DNA of 64,000 bases from Barnesiella sp. WM24 (lineage in GTDB: Bacteria > Bacteroidota > Bacteroidia > Bacteroidales > Muribaculaceae), in NCBI RefSeq assembly GCF_004570975.1, contig NZ_SPPC01000001.1, forward strand, positions 248,001 to 312,000, given 5' to 3'. Below the pieces are notes generated by a model that searched no databases, had not been told where the DNA came from, and saw nothing but the letters and a program-made list of their open reading frames with translations. The translations under genes and the position numbers were made by a program. Shown here in pieces: positions 17,155 through 25,851 of the stretch. How positions within the stretch are numbered: the stretch's first letter is position 1; each line of letters begins with the position of its first letter.

Positions 17155-18873
17155 ATGAAAACCCAACCAATTTGTCTAATTACCGCCATGTTGATATGTA
17201 CCCTTAGCGGATGTATCAAAAACACAGATTACAGACTATGGAGCCAGATTGCCATAGCAGACAGTCATATGTTCATACAACCCGACAGTTCTCTAAAAAT
17301 AATATCTAAGATAGAAGGAATAGAAAAAAGTGATGATGCCACTAAAGCATATTATCACTTGATATCTACGCAAGCAAAATCGCGAAACCATATCCTTGAA
17401 GCAGGAGACTCATCGATATTGCAATCAGTAAATTATTATTCGCATAATAAAAATGACATATGCAAACTAGCATGGTCGCTCGTGTATGCTTCTGAAGTAA
17501 ACAAACAGGCAGGCAACGATTCACTCTCATTAAAATATATTCGCAAAGCAGCGAATATTGCAGAAGAGAACAAATTAATAGATGAAAGACTGAAGGTCTA
17601 CATATATAATTTTTGGGGCGACCTACTCTTTGGGAAAAGACCTTATAGTGATGCAATAGAGAAATTTCTTATTGCAGAAAAATATGCTAGAAACATGAAT
17701 GATACATCAAGAGTCATTACTGCACTAATGAATATCGGGGAAATGTATATATGGTCTGAGCATCATGAAACTGGAAGGAATTATATGGAACGCGCTGCAA
17801 ATCTTATAAATGTCTATCCTACAGAACAGAGATTACTTCCAAGACTCTATGAACGAATTAGTACATCATATCAGATGGAAGAAAATAAAGAGGAAGCGTT
17901 GAAATGGATAAGCAAGGCAACAGATTCAGCCAAGGGACAAAAATCAACATCTCTTTGTAATTTATTACTTTCCAAGGCAGAAATTTTGACTGAATTAGGA
18001 CGGCTCGACTCAGTTGACTATTACCTGAATGCAGCCGAACGCGGTAATGATACTCAAAGCTACGCCGCCCAGGCTATTTTTAAACTTGCACGAGCAAAAT
18101 ATGAAGCGCAACGCGGGGATTATAAGGCGGCATACAAAACCCACAGGAAATACTCTGAATTTCTCGACTCTATGTATAAGGAAAATGAGCAGAACAGAGT
18201 GGCTGAGTTTCAGCGACGTTATGACTATCAGGATGTCGCTATCGCTCTCGACCGGATAAAAATCGAGTCGCAGGCAAAAAATATAAAGTGGCTGTCAATA
18301 ACCGTGGCGCTGCTCGCGTTGCTGCTCGCAGCACTCAGCTACGCCTATATCCAGCGTCAGCGAAGGATAAAGGTCGAGATAGCGCGCGACAAGAGCATAA
18401 ACAGCGCGGTGACAGGCATTGAGGAGCAGATGAGGCAGGATCTTCTTCGCCGCGACCGTCACATAGAAAGCCTCCGCAACCGCGTCATCATGATGGACAA
18501 TACACTCGACAAGATAAGGGCGCTGCGCGACGCAAGCCCGAGGGAACGTGTCACCGAGTCGGCAAGGTTCACGATGACCGATGCAGAGATGGAACACATG
18601 CTTGCCACAGTCAACATATGCCACGAAGGATTTGTCGACGGGCTGCGCGAAGAGTACCCCACCCTCGCCGACAAGGACGTAGAGATATGCGCCATGATTA
18701 AGCTCGGGCTGCAGAGCCGTGACATCGCGCTCCTGATGGGGATGAGCGACAATACCCTGAAGACTCGCAAAAAGCGACTGAAAAAGGAAAAATTCAGCGA
18801 GGAAACCTCCGACATGCAGTTTGACGAATGGATTCAGTCTAAAAATTACGGTCGCGAGCCTGATGATTATTGA
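17155..18873 (+). CDS. Membrane-anchored TPR regulator with LuxR-like C-terminal helix-turn-helix
   Basis: 572 residues from ATG 17155. This start gives a lipoprotein-type signal (LICTLSGC); an upstream TTG at 17086 overlaps the promoter box and is rejected. Order of parts: signal, TPR-like helical repeats (about 40-370, with paired helices such as ALKWISKATDSAKG), one transmembrane helix (about 378-400, WLSITVALLALLLAALSYAY), coiled coil, then a C-terminal DNA-binding domain (REEYPTLADKDVEICAMIKL then SRDIALLMGMSDNTLKTRKK). This is the Bacteroidetes type of one-piece sensor/transcription factor: the periplasmic TPR part would sense and the cytoplasmic part bind DNA. Likely target: the divergent DUF3244/lipoprotein genes. 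Confidence 0.78.
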   Translation: MKTQPICLITAMLICTLSGCIKNTDYRLWSQIAIADSHMFIQPDSSLKIISKIEGIEKSDDATKAYYHLISTQAKSRNHILEAGDSSILQSVNYYSHNKNDICKLAWSLVYASEVNKQAGNDSLSLKYIRKAANIAEENKLIDERLKVYIYNFWGDLLFGKRPYSDAIEKFLIAEKYARNMNDTSRVITALMNIGEMYIWSEHHETGRNYMERAANLINVYPTEQRLLPRLYERISTSYQMEENKEEALKWISKATDSAKGQKSTSLCNLLLSKAEILTELGRLDSVDYYLNAAERGNDTQSYAAQAIFKLARAKYEAQRGDYKAAYKTHRKYSEFLDSMYKENEQNRVAEFQRRYDYQDVAIALDRIKIESQAKNIKWLSITVALLALLLAALSYAYIQRQRRIKVEIARDKSINSAVTGIEEQMRQDLLRRDRHIESLRNRVIMMDNTLDKIRALRDASPRERVTESARFTMTDAEMEHMLATVNICHEGFVDGLREEYPTLADKDVEICAMIKLGLQSRDIALLMGMSDNTLKTRKKRLKKEKFSEETSDMQFDEWIQSKNYGREPDDY

Positions 18874-18990
18874 GAGCCGGAGTTTTCAGTAAGGGCGACG
18901 TGATAATCTGAAATCACGCAACCACACAACTCTTGCATATCCGGAACTTTTTTACGAATATTGCATTTATATAATCAAAAGCGACCTACC

Positions 18991-20478
18991 ATGTATGACA
19001 AAGAGAATGGGCTTTACGTAGCCCACGGGGCAAACGGCGCCATCAGTATAAACGGCAGAATGGCAAACCGCCACGGACTTATAGCCGGCGCGACCGGCAC
19101 AGGCAAGACAGTCACACTTCAGGTGCTTGCCGAGACATTCAGCGGAGCCGGTGTGCCATGTTTCATAGCCGACATCAAGGGCGACCTGTCGGGCATAAGC
19201 CGCAAGGGCGAGATGACCGGGTTTATCGAAAAACGCTGCAAGGAATTTTCCATGGAGTCACCCGCATTTGAAGGGTGTCCGGTAAGATTCTACGACGTGT
19301 TTGGCGAGCAGGGACACCCTATGAGGGCTACAATATCACGCATGGGCGCAGAACTGCTTGCCCGCCTACTCGACCTGAACGCCACGCAGACGGGTGTGCT
19401 CAACATAGTGTTTCGCATAGCCGCCGACCGCAATCTCACCCTGATAGACATGAAAGACCTCCGCGCCATGCTTGACTATGTGGCTAAAAACAGCGGAGAG
19501 TTTACCACGGCCTACGGCAATGTGAGCCCGCAGTCAATCGGCGCCATTCAGCGCGCACTTCTCGCTCTTGAAAACCAGGGAGCGACATCATTTTTTGGCG
19601 AGCCGGAATTTGACATCCGCGACCTGCTTGCCACTGAAGGCGGAAGAGGCGTAATGAGCGTGCTTGAAGCCGACAGGCTCATACTTCAGCCAAAACTCTA
19701 TTCAACCTTCCTTATGTGGCTTCTGAATGAGCTGTACACGACCTTGCCTGAAGTGGGCGACATGGAACTGCCCAAACTCGTGTTTTTCTTCGACGAGGCA
19801 CATCTGCTCTTTGACGACGCCCCCAAAGCGCTCCTTGACAGCATCGAGAGGGTCGTAAGGCTGATAAGGAGCAAGGGTGTCGGCATTTATTTCGTGACTC
19901 AGAATCCTCTGGATGTGCCCGAGACTATACTCGGACAGCTCGGCAACCGTGTGCAACACGCTTTGCGCGCCTTCACTCCGCGCGACCAGAAGGCGGTAAA
20001 AGCCGCTGCCGAGACTTTTCGCGCCAATCCGGCATTTGACACCCGCGATGCCATACAGGAGCTCGCCACCGGTGAGGCTCTTGTGTCGTTTCTTGACGAA
20101 AACGGCACCCCCTCGATAGTCGAGCGCGCCAAAATACTGTTTCCGCTGAGCCACATAGGCGCAATAACAGGGGAAGAGCACGACGAGATAATCAGGAAAT
20201 CGGCTCTCTATGGCAAGTATGACACTGCTGTAGACCGCGAAAGCGCCTTTGAGCTCCTGCTCGCCGAGAGTGAAAAGAAAGCGGCGGCAGAAGCGGCTCA
20301 AAAAGAAGCTAACACAAAACCGGCACCCAAAGCGACTGCAGAGCCGAAGAAGAAATCGTCGAAGGGCGGATTCTGGAGCGCAGTCACAAAGATTGCCGTA
20401 CCGATATTGACAACAATGGGCCGCACCCTTGGCAGAGAGATGGTTAAAAACATCACCGGCTCTAAGAAACGCCGATAG
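18991..20478 (+). CDS. HerA-like ATPase, DUF853 family
   Basis: 495 residues from ATG 18991, which precedes the conserved [17 protein letters not shown]; an upstream TTG at 18961 is less likely. Walker A GATGTGKT (about residue 33-40), Walker [16 protein letters not shown], and an arginine/sensor region [16 protein letters not shown] mark the FtsK/HerA superfamily as in E. coli YjgR. The C-terminus is Ala/Lys-rich and then basic (IGSKKRR-like end). These ATPases are thought to act on DNA or as hexameric pumps; no partner nuclease (NurA) or anti-phage gene is adjacent, so a housekeeping role is likelier than defence. Confidence 0.85.
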   Translation: MYDKENGLYVAHGANGAISINGRMANRHGLIAGATGTGKTVTLQVLAETFSGAGVPCFIADIKGDLSGISRKGEMTGFIEKRCKEFSMESPAFEGCPVRFYDVFGEQGHPMRATISRMGAELLARLLDLNATQTGVLNIVFRIAADRNLTLIDMKDLRAMLDYVAKNSGEFTTAYGNVSPQSIGAIQRALLALENQGATSFFGEPEFDIRDLLATEGGRGVMSVLEADRLILQPKLYSTFLMWLLNELYTTLPEVGDMELPKLVFFFDEAHLLFDDAPKALLDSIERVVRLIRSKGVGIYFVTQNPLDVPETILGQLGNRVQHALRAFTPRDQKAVKAAAETFRANPAFDTRDAIQELATGEALVSFLDENGTPSIVERAKILFPLSHIGAITGEEHDEIIRKSALYGKYDTAVDRESAFELLLAESEKKAAAEAAQKEANTKPAPKATAEPKKKSSKGGFWSAVTKIAVPILTTMGRTLGREMVKNITGSKKRR

Positions 20479-20525
20479 CAATTTGCCATTCAGATAGAAT
20501 AAACCCAAACTTTATTCTATAAAAA

Positions 20526-20557
20526 TTTGCACATACGCGACATTTTACTTAATTTTG
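20526..20557 (+). promoter_or_regulatory. Full Bacteroidetes promoter: TTTG, 20 bases, TAATTTTG
   Basis: TTTG at 20526-20529 (the -33 element) and TAATTTTG at 20550-20557 (the -7 element), spaced by exactly 20 bases, with no credible coding region before the terminator at 20668-20704. Confidence 0.7.
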
Positions 20558-20562
20558 CCGCA

Positions 20563-20706
20563 TCATAATTGCAACAACAAGATGAGAGTCCACGGCAAAA
20601 TACTGCTATTGAAAGTGACACGACCGATGTCACACAGGATTTCAGCCCCCTCATCCCTAAATAACAACGAGACCGTAGCCCCCTACGGTCTCGCTTCTTT
20701 TTATAC
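20563..20706 (+). ncRNA. Candidate small RNA or attenuator leader of about 140 bases
   Basis: Begins just after the full promoter and ends in a strong intrinsic terminator. Contains an internal hairpin GTGACA/TGTCAC (20615-20620 with 20628-20633). Two readings fit: a free-standing small RNA, or a leader whose terminator controls the isochorismatase-like gene 60 bases further on. A frame runs through it but lacks a gene-like start and crosses the terminator. I do not recognise 6S, SRP RNA or tmRNA motifs. Confidence 0.5.
20668..20704 (+). terminator. Rho-independent terminator
   Basis: Eleven-base perfect stem CGAGACCGTAG/CTACGGTCTCG (20668-20678 with 20683-20693), CCCC loop, followed by CTTCTTTTTAT. 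Confidence 0.85.
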
Positions 20707-20764
20707 AAAATCAGATACATCACAAGCTTGTTACTTATATTTCTTTAATCAAAAAATCAACATT

Positions 20765-21430
20765 ATGAAAAGGTTATTTTTATTGCTATTGCTTGTTTCT
20801 ACTATTATTAATTCTGTATCGGCTCAGAGCCGATATGTCACCGACAAGGTTGAAAAGCACGATGTCGCCGTGCTTATCATAGACATGCAGAATGACTTTG
20901 TAAAACCGGGGGCAATCCTCTGTGTGGACGGTGCGATGCCCACAGTTCCCGCAATCAAGAATCTCGTAGCACATGCCCGCGCCAATGACTGGAAGGTGAT
21001 ACATGTGATTCGCGCTCATGACCCTTACGGAATCAATGTAGACGCACCGCGCATACCTCTTTTCACCGACGGAAAGCCCGGTTACTGTGTGCCCGGGACA
21101 GAGGGTGGCGAAATAATTGAAGAACTCACCCCCGAGGATGGTGACCTGATAATCACAAAGACCCGCAACAGCGGCTTTTTCCAGACCAATCTCGACATGG
21201 TGCTTCGCCGCATGGGAGTAAAAACGGTGATTCTCGCCGGCACACAATATCCCAACTGTGTAAGAGGCACAGCAGCCGACGCCATGAGCTACGACTATGA
21301 GACAGTAGTCTGTACCGACGCATGCTCGGCAAAGACCCCACAGGTTGCAGAAGCAAACATCTTTGACATGAAAAACATGGGCATAAAGTGCATCAGCCTT
21401 GATGAGGTAAAGGCTGACTACACAAAGTAA
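20765..21430 (+). CDS. Exported isochorismatase-family cysteine hydrolase (nicotinamidase-like)
   Basis: 221 residues from ATG 20765, which begins a Sec signal peptide (MKRLFLLLLL...SVSAQS). The isochorismatase-fold triad is visible: Asp in LIIDMQNDF, Lys in IITKTRNSGF and Cys in YPNCVRGTAADAMSY. It most resembles nicotinamidase-type amidases, but the signal peptide places it in the periplasm, unlike the cytoplasmic PncA. Ten bases separate it from the porin gene, so uptake and hydrolysis of one substrate may be linked; the substrate is unknown. Confidence 0.82.
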   Translation: MKRLFLLLLLVSTIINSVSAQSRYVTDKVEKHDVAVLIIDMQNDFVKPGAILCVDGAMPTVPAIKNLVAHARANDWKVIHVIRAHDPYGINVDAPRIPLFTDGKPGYCVPGTEGGEIIEELTPEDGDLIITKTRNSGFFQTNLDMVLRRMGVKTVILAGTQYPNCVRGTAADAMSYDYETVVCTDACSAKTPQVAEANIFDMKNMGIKCISLDEVKADYTK

Positions 21431-21440
21431 CAATCAGGTC

Positions 21441-22565
21441 ATGAAAAGAGTAATCGCTTTGCTTTGCAGCATCGCTGCAATGACATCATACGTGTATCCG
21501 CATGAGCCGAACCCGGTCGACAGTTGCGCCATGTCCACGATAAAAAAGTGGGACAGAATAATAAGCAAGCTGCCACGCCTATCGGGATACATGCAGACAG
21601 GATGGAACTATAACAGCCTCGGCTCAGGCACATCCACTTTTCAGATTAAAAGGCTCCGCCTTTTACTTGACGGCACAATTAACGACCGCGCATCGTTCAG
21701 GCTTCAAGTCGAGGCTTTAAGCGGGCTTCCGGCTCATCACAACGGGCAGAAATCAATACAGGTCATCGATGCTTATGCTACTTATAAGGTCTGCGATGCG
21801 CTAAGCGTCAGAGTCGGACAGTTTAACTCACCTCTATGCTATGAGAATTATAATCTGTCGCCCGCAACGATGGAGACTATAGACTTCTCGTCGCTCAGTT
21901 CTCGCGTCGTGTTCAGAAATGCCATAGGCTATGACTATTCCGACTTCGGACGCGACCTGGGTATCATGGTTATGGGCGACCTGTTTCCTACAGACAAAGG
22001 CTATACAAGGCTCTCATACAATGTTTCGCTAACCAACGGACATTTGCCATCCATCGATGACAACAACAAGTCAAAAGAAGTGCAGGGAGTGATTTTTTAC
22101 CGACCGGGGAGATTTCTCAATATAAAAGCCGGATACAATTTCGGCGAATTTACCGGCGAGAAAAATCCTGAGGGACATAAATATCAGCCGATGCACCGCG
22201 GTGTAGCAGGCATATGGTATGACAATCCCACAGGCATTGACCTGCGGGGAGAATATGGAATCTGTAATGCCCGCCATAACGGCAGGGATATTGTAAAGGA
22301 AAACACATTCTATATACTCGCCGCCTGGCATCTCGGAAAATTTCTGCCGGTAATCAGATATGATTATTGCCGCGACAGCGTAGAGAAAGCAACGCTTGCA
22401 GGCAACTTTGACAAATATCTTGTCGGCTTAAACTATGTGTTGTGCAAAAATATAAAACTAAGAACCAATTATACACTTACCGCCTATAGTAACTCGTCGA
22501 GAGCCTCAAACGGCGGACATAGGACTTCAAATCAAGTGCAGATAATGGGGGAATTCAGTTTTTAA
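21441..22565 (+). CDS. OprO/OprP-like outer-membrane porin
   Basis: 374 residues: signal peptide (about 1-20), then beta-barrel pattern. SGYMQTGWNYN and FQIKRLRLLLDGTINDRASFRLQVE are the typical start of phosphate-selective-porin-like proteins, with VRVGQFNSPLCYEN after it, and it ends in Phe (GEFSF), as outer-membrane barrels do. The family forms trimeric channels, often anion-selective. In operon with the periplasmic hydrolase upstream. Confidence 0.8.
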   Translation: MKRVIALLCSIAAMTSYVYPHEPNPVDSCAMSTIKKWDRIISKLPRLSGYMQTGWNYNSLGSGTSTFQIKRLRLLLDGTINDRASFRLQVEALSGLPAHHNGQKSIQVIDAYATYKVCDALSVRVGQFNSPLCYENYNLSPATMETIDFSSLSSRVVFRNAIGYDYSDFGRDLGIMVMGDLFPTDKGYTRLSYNVSLTNGHLPSIDDNNKSKEVQGVIFYRPGRFLNIKAGYNFGEFTGEKNPEGHKYQPMHRGVAGIWYDNPTGIDLRGEYGICNARHNGRDIVKENTFYILAAWHLGKFLPVIRYDYCRDSVEKATLAGNFDKYLVGLNYVLCKNIKLRTNYTLTAYSNSSRASNGGHRTSNQVQIMGEFSF

Positions 22566-22619
22566 CAATCAGCCAATAAGACAATCAGAATTGGAGTGCT
22601 TGAATGCTTGTTGAAAAGT

Positions 22620-22655
22620 GAGAGCCGCAGCGGAGTAAACTCCACTGCGGCTCTC
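22620..22655. terminator. Bidirectional terminator between porin and tsf
   Basis: Sixteen-base stem with one mismatch (22620-22635 with 22640-22655), TAAA loop, between convergent genes. The minus strand continues into ACTTTTCAAC. Confidence 0.8.
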
Positions 22656-22686
22656 TTATAAAGATTTGTTATGACTATGCTATTGA

Positions 22687-23679
22687 TTAGTCCTGGTTAA
22701 GGTTCACGCGCTTGAACTCAACAGCTACAAGACCCTTCTGAACCTTCTCAAGATACTGACCTACAGTAAGCTCGCCATCCTGAACGAATGCCTGCTCCAT
22801 AAGGCAAGAGTCCTTGAAGAACTTGTTAAGACGACCCTGGGCGATGTTTTTGATCATCTGCTCGGGAAGATTAGCAGCCTTAGCCTCTGCTGTCTCCTTA
22901 GCGATAACGCGAGCCTTTTCTGCTTCCTCTTCAGTAAGCCATCCCTTAGCGATGTTAGACTCGATGTGAGCCTCGCTGTCAACAAGGTTGGGGTTGATGC
23001 CGGCTTTCTTGAGAGCTGCCTCGACAGCCTTCTTCACCTGCTCTTCCTTGGTCTTTTCAACAGCCACGTTATACTCGGTATCCTTTACTGACTGGGGAAC
23101 GCTGTCAGCGTCAACAGCCACAGGATTCATTGAAGCTACCTGCATGGCAACCTCACGGCCCACCTTCTCGTCAACGCCTTCAAGGTTGAAGCCTACAACA
23201 GCGGCAAGCTTCTTGTTGAAGTGGTTGTAAGCGGCGGTAGAGGGAGCTGCAACCACCTCGTAAGAGCTGATTTCAGTCTTCTCACCGGTCTTACCGCTCT
23301 CCTCTACGACAAGAGCCTCGATAGTCTGACCATCGATGGTCAGAGCCTTGAGGTCGTCAAGAGTCTTAGCCTCAGCAGCCACGGCTGCGTCAAGGATTTT
23401 CTGGGTAAGAGCGACAAAACCTGCGTTCTGAGCCACGAAGTCGGTCTCGCAGTTAAGAGCCACGATAGCCGCAAACTTGCCGGTGCTCTTAGAAAGCACA
23501 CAGCCTTCAGCAGCCTGACGGTCTTCACGCTTTGCAGCTACCGCCTGACCTTTCTTACGGAGAATCTCAACGGCTGCCTCGATGTCGCCGTCAGTCTCTG
23601 CAAGAGCTTTCTTGCAGTCCATCAAGCCGGCGCTGGTAAGAGCGCGGAGCTTGGTGATATCTGCCATAGTTACTGCCAT
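22687..23679 (-). CDS. tsf: Elongation factor Ts
   Basis: 330 residues. N-terminal UBA domain (TMADITKLRALTSAGLMDCK, then DIEAAVEILRKKG) and the TDFVAQN motif of the EF-Tu-binding dimerisation domains. It recycles EF-Tu-GDP. Length is somewhat over E. coli's 283, as in other Bacteroidetes. Follows rpsB by 41 bases, the normal rpsB-tsf order, and is closed by the 22620-22655 terminator. Confidence 0.97.
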   Translation of the reverse strand: MAVTMADITKLRALTSAGLMDCKKALAETDGDIEAAVEILRKKGQAVAAKREDRQAAEGCVLSKSTGKFAAIVALNCETDFVAQNAGFVALTQKILDAAVAAEAKTLDDLKALTIDGQTIEALVVEESGKTGEKTEISSYEVVAAPSTAAYNHFNKKLAAVVGFNLEGVDEKVGREVAMQVASMNPVAVDADSVPQSVKDTEYNVAVEKTKEEQVKKAVEAALKKAGINPNLVDSEAHIESNIAKGWLTEEEAEKARVIAKETAEAKAANLPEQMIKNIAQGRLNKFFKDSCLMEQAFVQDGELTVGQYLEKVQKGLVAVEFKRVNLNQD

Positions 23680-23720
23680 ATTGTAATACAGTTTAATTCG
23701 GTTAATAAATAGATTTTAAA

Positions 23721-24557
23721 TTAAGCCTCTGCTGCGGGAGCCTCTTCAGCTGCGGGAGCTTCCTCAACAGTTGCGGGAGCTTCTTCGCTGCGACGGTTCA
23801 CGCGACGGCGACCGCCCTTTGCGGGAGCCTCATCGTCACCTTCGGCTGCGGGAGCGTCGGCCTTTTCAGCCTTGCGCTCTTCAAGACCTTCTGCCATAGC
23901 CTTGACAACAGTGTCGAGGATAAGCTCGATAGACTTTGATGCGTCATCGTTGGCAGGGATCACGAAGTCAACGTTGGTGGGGTCAGAGTTGGTGTCGACC
24001 ATAGCGAACACGGGTATACCGAGACGGTTAGCCTCAGCAACCGCGATGCGCTCCTTCAATACGTCAACCACGAAAAGAGCTGAAGGAAGACGGTTAAGGT
24101 CGGCGATAGAACCGAGAGTCTTCTCAAGCTTTGCGCGCTGACGAGAAATCTGAAGCTTCTCGCGCTTTGACAAGTTGTCAAAAGTACCGTCCTTTGTCAT
24201 CTTGTCGATAGTAGCCATCTTCTTCACAGCCTTGCGGATAGTGGGGAAGTTGGTGAGCATACCACCGGGCCAGCGCTCGATAACATAAGGCATGTTAACC
24301 GAAGCAGCCTTGTCGGCGATAACTTGTTTGGCCTGTTTCTTAGTGGCAACGAAGAGCACCTTCTTGCCTGATTTTGCGATGCTCTTGAGAGCGGCAGCGG
24401 CTTCATCAACCTTAGCTGCGGTCTTGTAGAGATCTATGATGTGGATACCATTGCGCTCCATGAAGATGTAAGGAGCCATTGCAGGATTCCATTTTCTTTT
24501 AAGGTGACCGAAATGGCAACCTGCTTCCAAAAGTTGGTCAAATGTAAGTGTTGACAT
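23721..24557 (-). CDS. rpsB: 30S ribosomal protein S2
   Basis: 278 residues. Core residues 1-225 show the S2 signatures LLEAGCHFGHLKRKWNP, YIFMERNGIHIIDL and VIPANDDASKSIELI. A C-terminal tail (about 228-278) is low complexity, rich in Ala, Glu and Pro with repeats of EEAPA and a basic GGRRRVNRR patch; such acidic tails are common in Bacteroidetes S2. Assembles into the small subunit near S1. Preceded by a structured 129-base spacer. Confidence 0.97.
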   Translation of the reverse strand: MSTLTFDQLLEAGCHFGHLKRKWNPAMAPYIFMERNGIHIIDLYKTAAKVDEAAAALKSIAKSGKKVLFVATKKQAKQVIADKAASVNMPYVIERWPGGMLTNFPTIRKAVKKMATIDKMTKDGTFDNLSKREKLQISRQRAKLEKTLGSIADLNRLPSALFVVDVLKERIAVAEANRLGIPVFAMVDTNSDPTNVDFVIPANDDASKSIELILDTVVKAMAEGLEERKAEKADAPAAEGDDEAPAKGGRRRVNRRSEEAPATVEEAPAAEEAPAAEA

Positions 24558-24686
24558 TGTTTGTTAAAGTTGTTTACGTTCTTTTTCAATTTACAATTCC
24601 GAGGTAGGGAACGTGTCCATCTCCGGAATTTAGATACTAAACACAATGTATCGGTCAGGCTCTCGCGGAGAGAAGCCCGAAAGATA
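24558..24686 (-). promoter_or_regulatory. rpsI-rpsB spacer with candidate structured leader
   Basis: Two inverted repeats are visible: GGCTCTC-GCG-GAGAGAAGCC-like (about 24657-24677) and AATTCCGAGGTA with ATCTCCGGAATT (about 24592-24632). Neither is followed by a T run, so an rpsB leader with autoregulatory folding is more likely than a terminator. Folding is by eye only. Confidence 0.4.
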
Positions 24687-25073
24687 TTAACGCTTTGAGA
24701 ACTGGAAACGCTTGCGAGCCTTGGGCTGACCGGGTTTCTTACGTTCAACGACACGCGGGTCGCGGGTCATGAAGCCTTCTACGCGGAGAGCGTGCTTGTC
24801 TTCGGGGTTGATCTTTACAAGAGCGCGGGCAATTGCAAGGCGAAGAGCCTCAGCCTGTCCCTTGTAACCACCTCCGTCAAGATTGACATTGATGTCATAC
24901 TTACCGTCTGCCTCAAGGGTGGTAAGCGGCTGCTTAACGATATACTGGAGGATGGAAGAGGGGAAATAAACTTCCAAGGGGCGCTTGTTGATAGTGATTG
25001 CGCCATTTCCTTCACTTACGATCACGCGAGCGATGGCGGCCTTACGACGGCCTATTGCATTTACCTTTTCCAT
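24687..25073 (-). CDS. rpsI: 30S ribosomal protein S9
   Basis: 128 residues with VNAIGRRKAAIARVIV at the start, GGGYKGQAEALRLAIARAL in the middle and the basic C-terminus KKPGQPKARKRFQFSKR that reaches the P-site tRNA. Standard length. Starts five bases after rplM ends, the conserved rplM-rpsI pair. Confidence 0.98.
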   Translation of the reverse strand: MEKVNAIGRRKAAIARVIVSEGNGAITINKRPLEVYFPSSILQYIVKQPLTTLEADGKYDINVNLDGGGYKGQAEALRLAIARALVKINPEDKHALRVEGFMTRDPRVVERKKPGQPKARKRFQFSKR

Positions 25074-25078
25074 ACTTC

Positions 25079-25558
25079 TTATTTAATAGTGTTGATGTCG
25101 ATTACTTTAGGATTCTGAGCTGCGTGGGGATGCTCGGGACCATTGTAAACATGCACGTTCTCAATGATCTTGCGACCGAGACGGTTCTTGGGAAGCATAC
25201 CCTTCAATACCTTTGTAAACAAGGGGTTGAAACCGGGCTTGATGTGCTTGTTGAATGACTTCTGCTGAAGAAGCTCGGGAGTAGAGACGCGCTGTCCGCC
25301 GGGATAACCGGTGTAAGAAAGATATTCGCGGTCAGTCCACTTGTTGCCGGTAAGGCGCACCTTGTCGGCGTTGATGATGATAACATTGTCGCCACACTCT
25401 ACAAAGGGTGAATAAGTGGGCTTGTTCTTGCCTCTAAGGATTAGGGCAACTGCTGAGCAAAGACGACCGAGAACCTGGTCGGTAGCATCGATGACTACCC
25501 ACTCACGGTGGCACTGCTGCTCGTTGGGAGTAATGGTTTTGTAGCTTAAAGTATCCAC
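25079..25558 (-). CDS. rplM: 50S ribosomal protein L13
   Basis: 159 residues from a GTG start; no in-frame ATG precedes it, and the N-terminus MDTLSYKTIT matches Bacteroidetes L13. Signatures: VIDATDQVLGRL, CGDNVIIINADKVRLTGNKW, YTGYPGGQR and KGMLPKNRLGRK. Assembles early into the large subunit. First gene of rplM-rpsI. Confidence 0.97.
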   Translation of the reverse strand: MDTLSYKTITPNEQQCHREWVVIDATDQVLGRLCSAVALILRGKNKPTYSPFVECGDNVIIINADKVRLTGNKWTDREYLSYTGYPGGQRVSTPELLQQKSFNKHIKPGFNPLFTKVLKGMLPKNRLGRKIIENVHVYNGPEHPHAAQNPKVIDINTIK

Positions 25559-25676
25559 GTTAAATGTTTAATTAATAGTTTAATAATTGACTGACGCGCT
25601 TGAGCTTTGTTCGGCCAAAAACGTAGCCCGACGTCTGTCATTTCATTAATTTGGACATAATCGGTGCGCAAAGGTA
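25559..25676 (-). promoter_or_regulatory. rplM promoter and leader
   Basis: -7 box TACCTTTG on the minus strand (25669-25676) followed by a leader of about 100 bases. TCGGGC and GGCCGA (about 25607-25630) can pair. L13 genes in several bacteria have autoregulatory leaders; whether this is one needs covariance evidence. Confidence 0.5.
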
Positions 25677-25745
25677 CGACTTTTTTTATTGATTGCCAAA
25701 TAATTTCACATTTTTCATTTTACTGATTCATTGGGCAATAAAAAA

Positions 25746-25818
25746 AGCCATGCCGGAGGCAAATCCGCCCATATTAAATCACAAAAGGGATTAATGGCAG
25801 GATTTGCGCCGGATAGCT
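25746..25818 (-). terminator. Terminator ending the PUL transcript
   Basis: Long imperfect stem (25746-25766 with 25800-25818), followed on the minus strand by GGCTTTTTTTATTG. It lies downstream of manA and before the rplM promoter, isolating the PUL from the ribosomal genes. Confidence 0.75.
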
Positions 25819-25851
25819 TTTAAGCCTTACGTCGTGTGTCAGTCCATCTTG

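Noticed and set aside
18961-18990. TTG start of the HerA-like ATPase
   Set aside because: ATG 18991 sits directly before the conserved N-terminus; the extension has no support.
18991-20478. HerA-like ATPase as part of an anti-phage system
   Set aside because: No SIR2, nuclease or other defence partner is adjacent, and the sequence follows the housekeeping DUF853/YjgR type.
20555-20764. N-terminal extension of the isochorismatase-like protein
   Set aside because: The frame crosses a strong terminator, and ATG 20765 starts a clear signal peptide.
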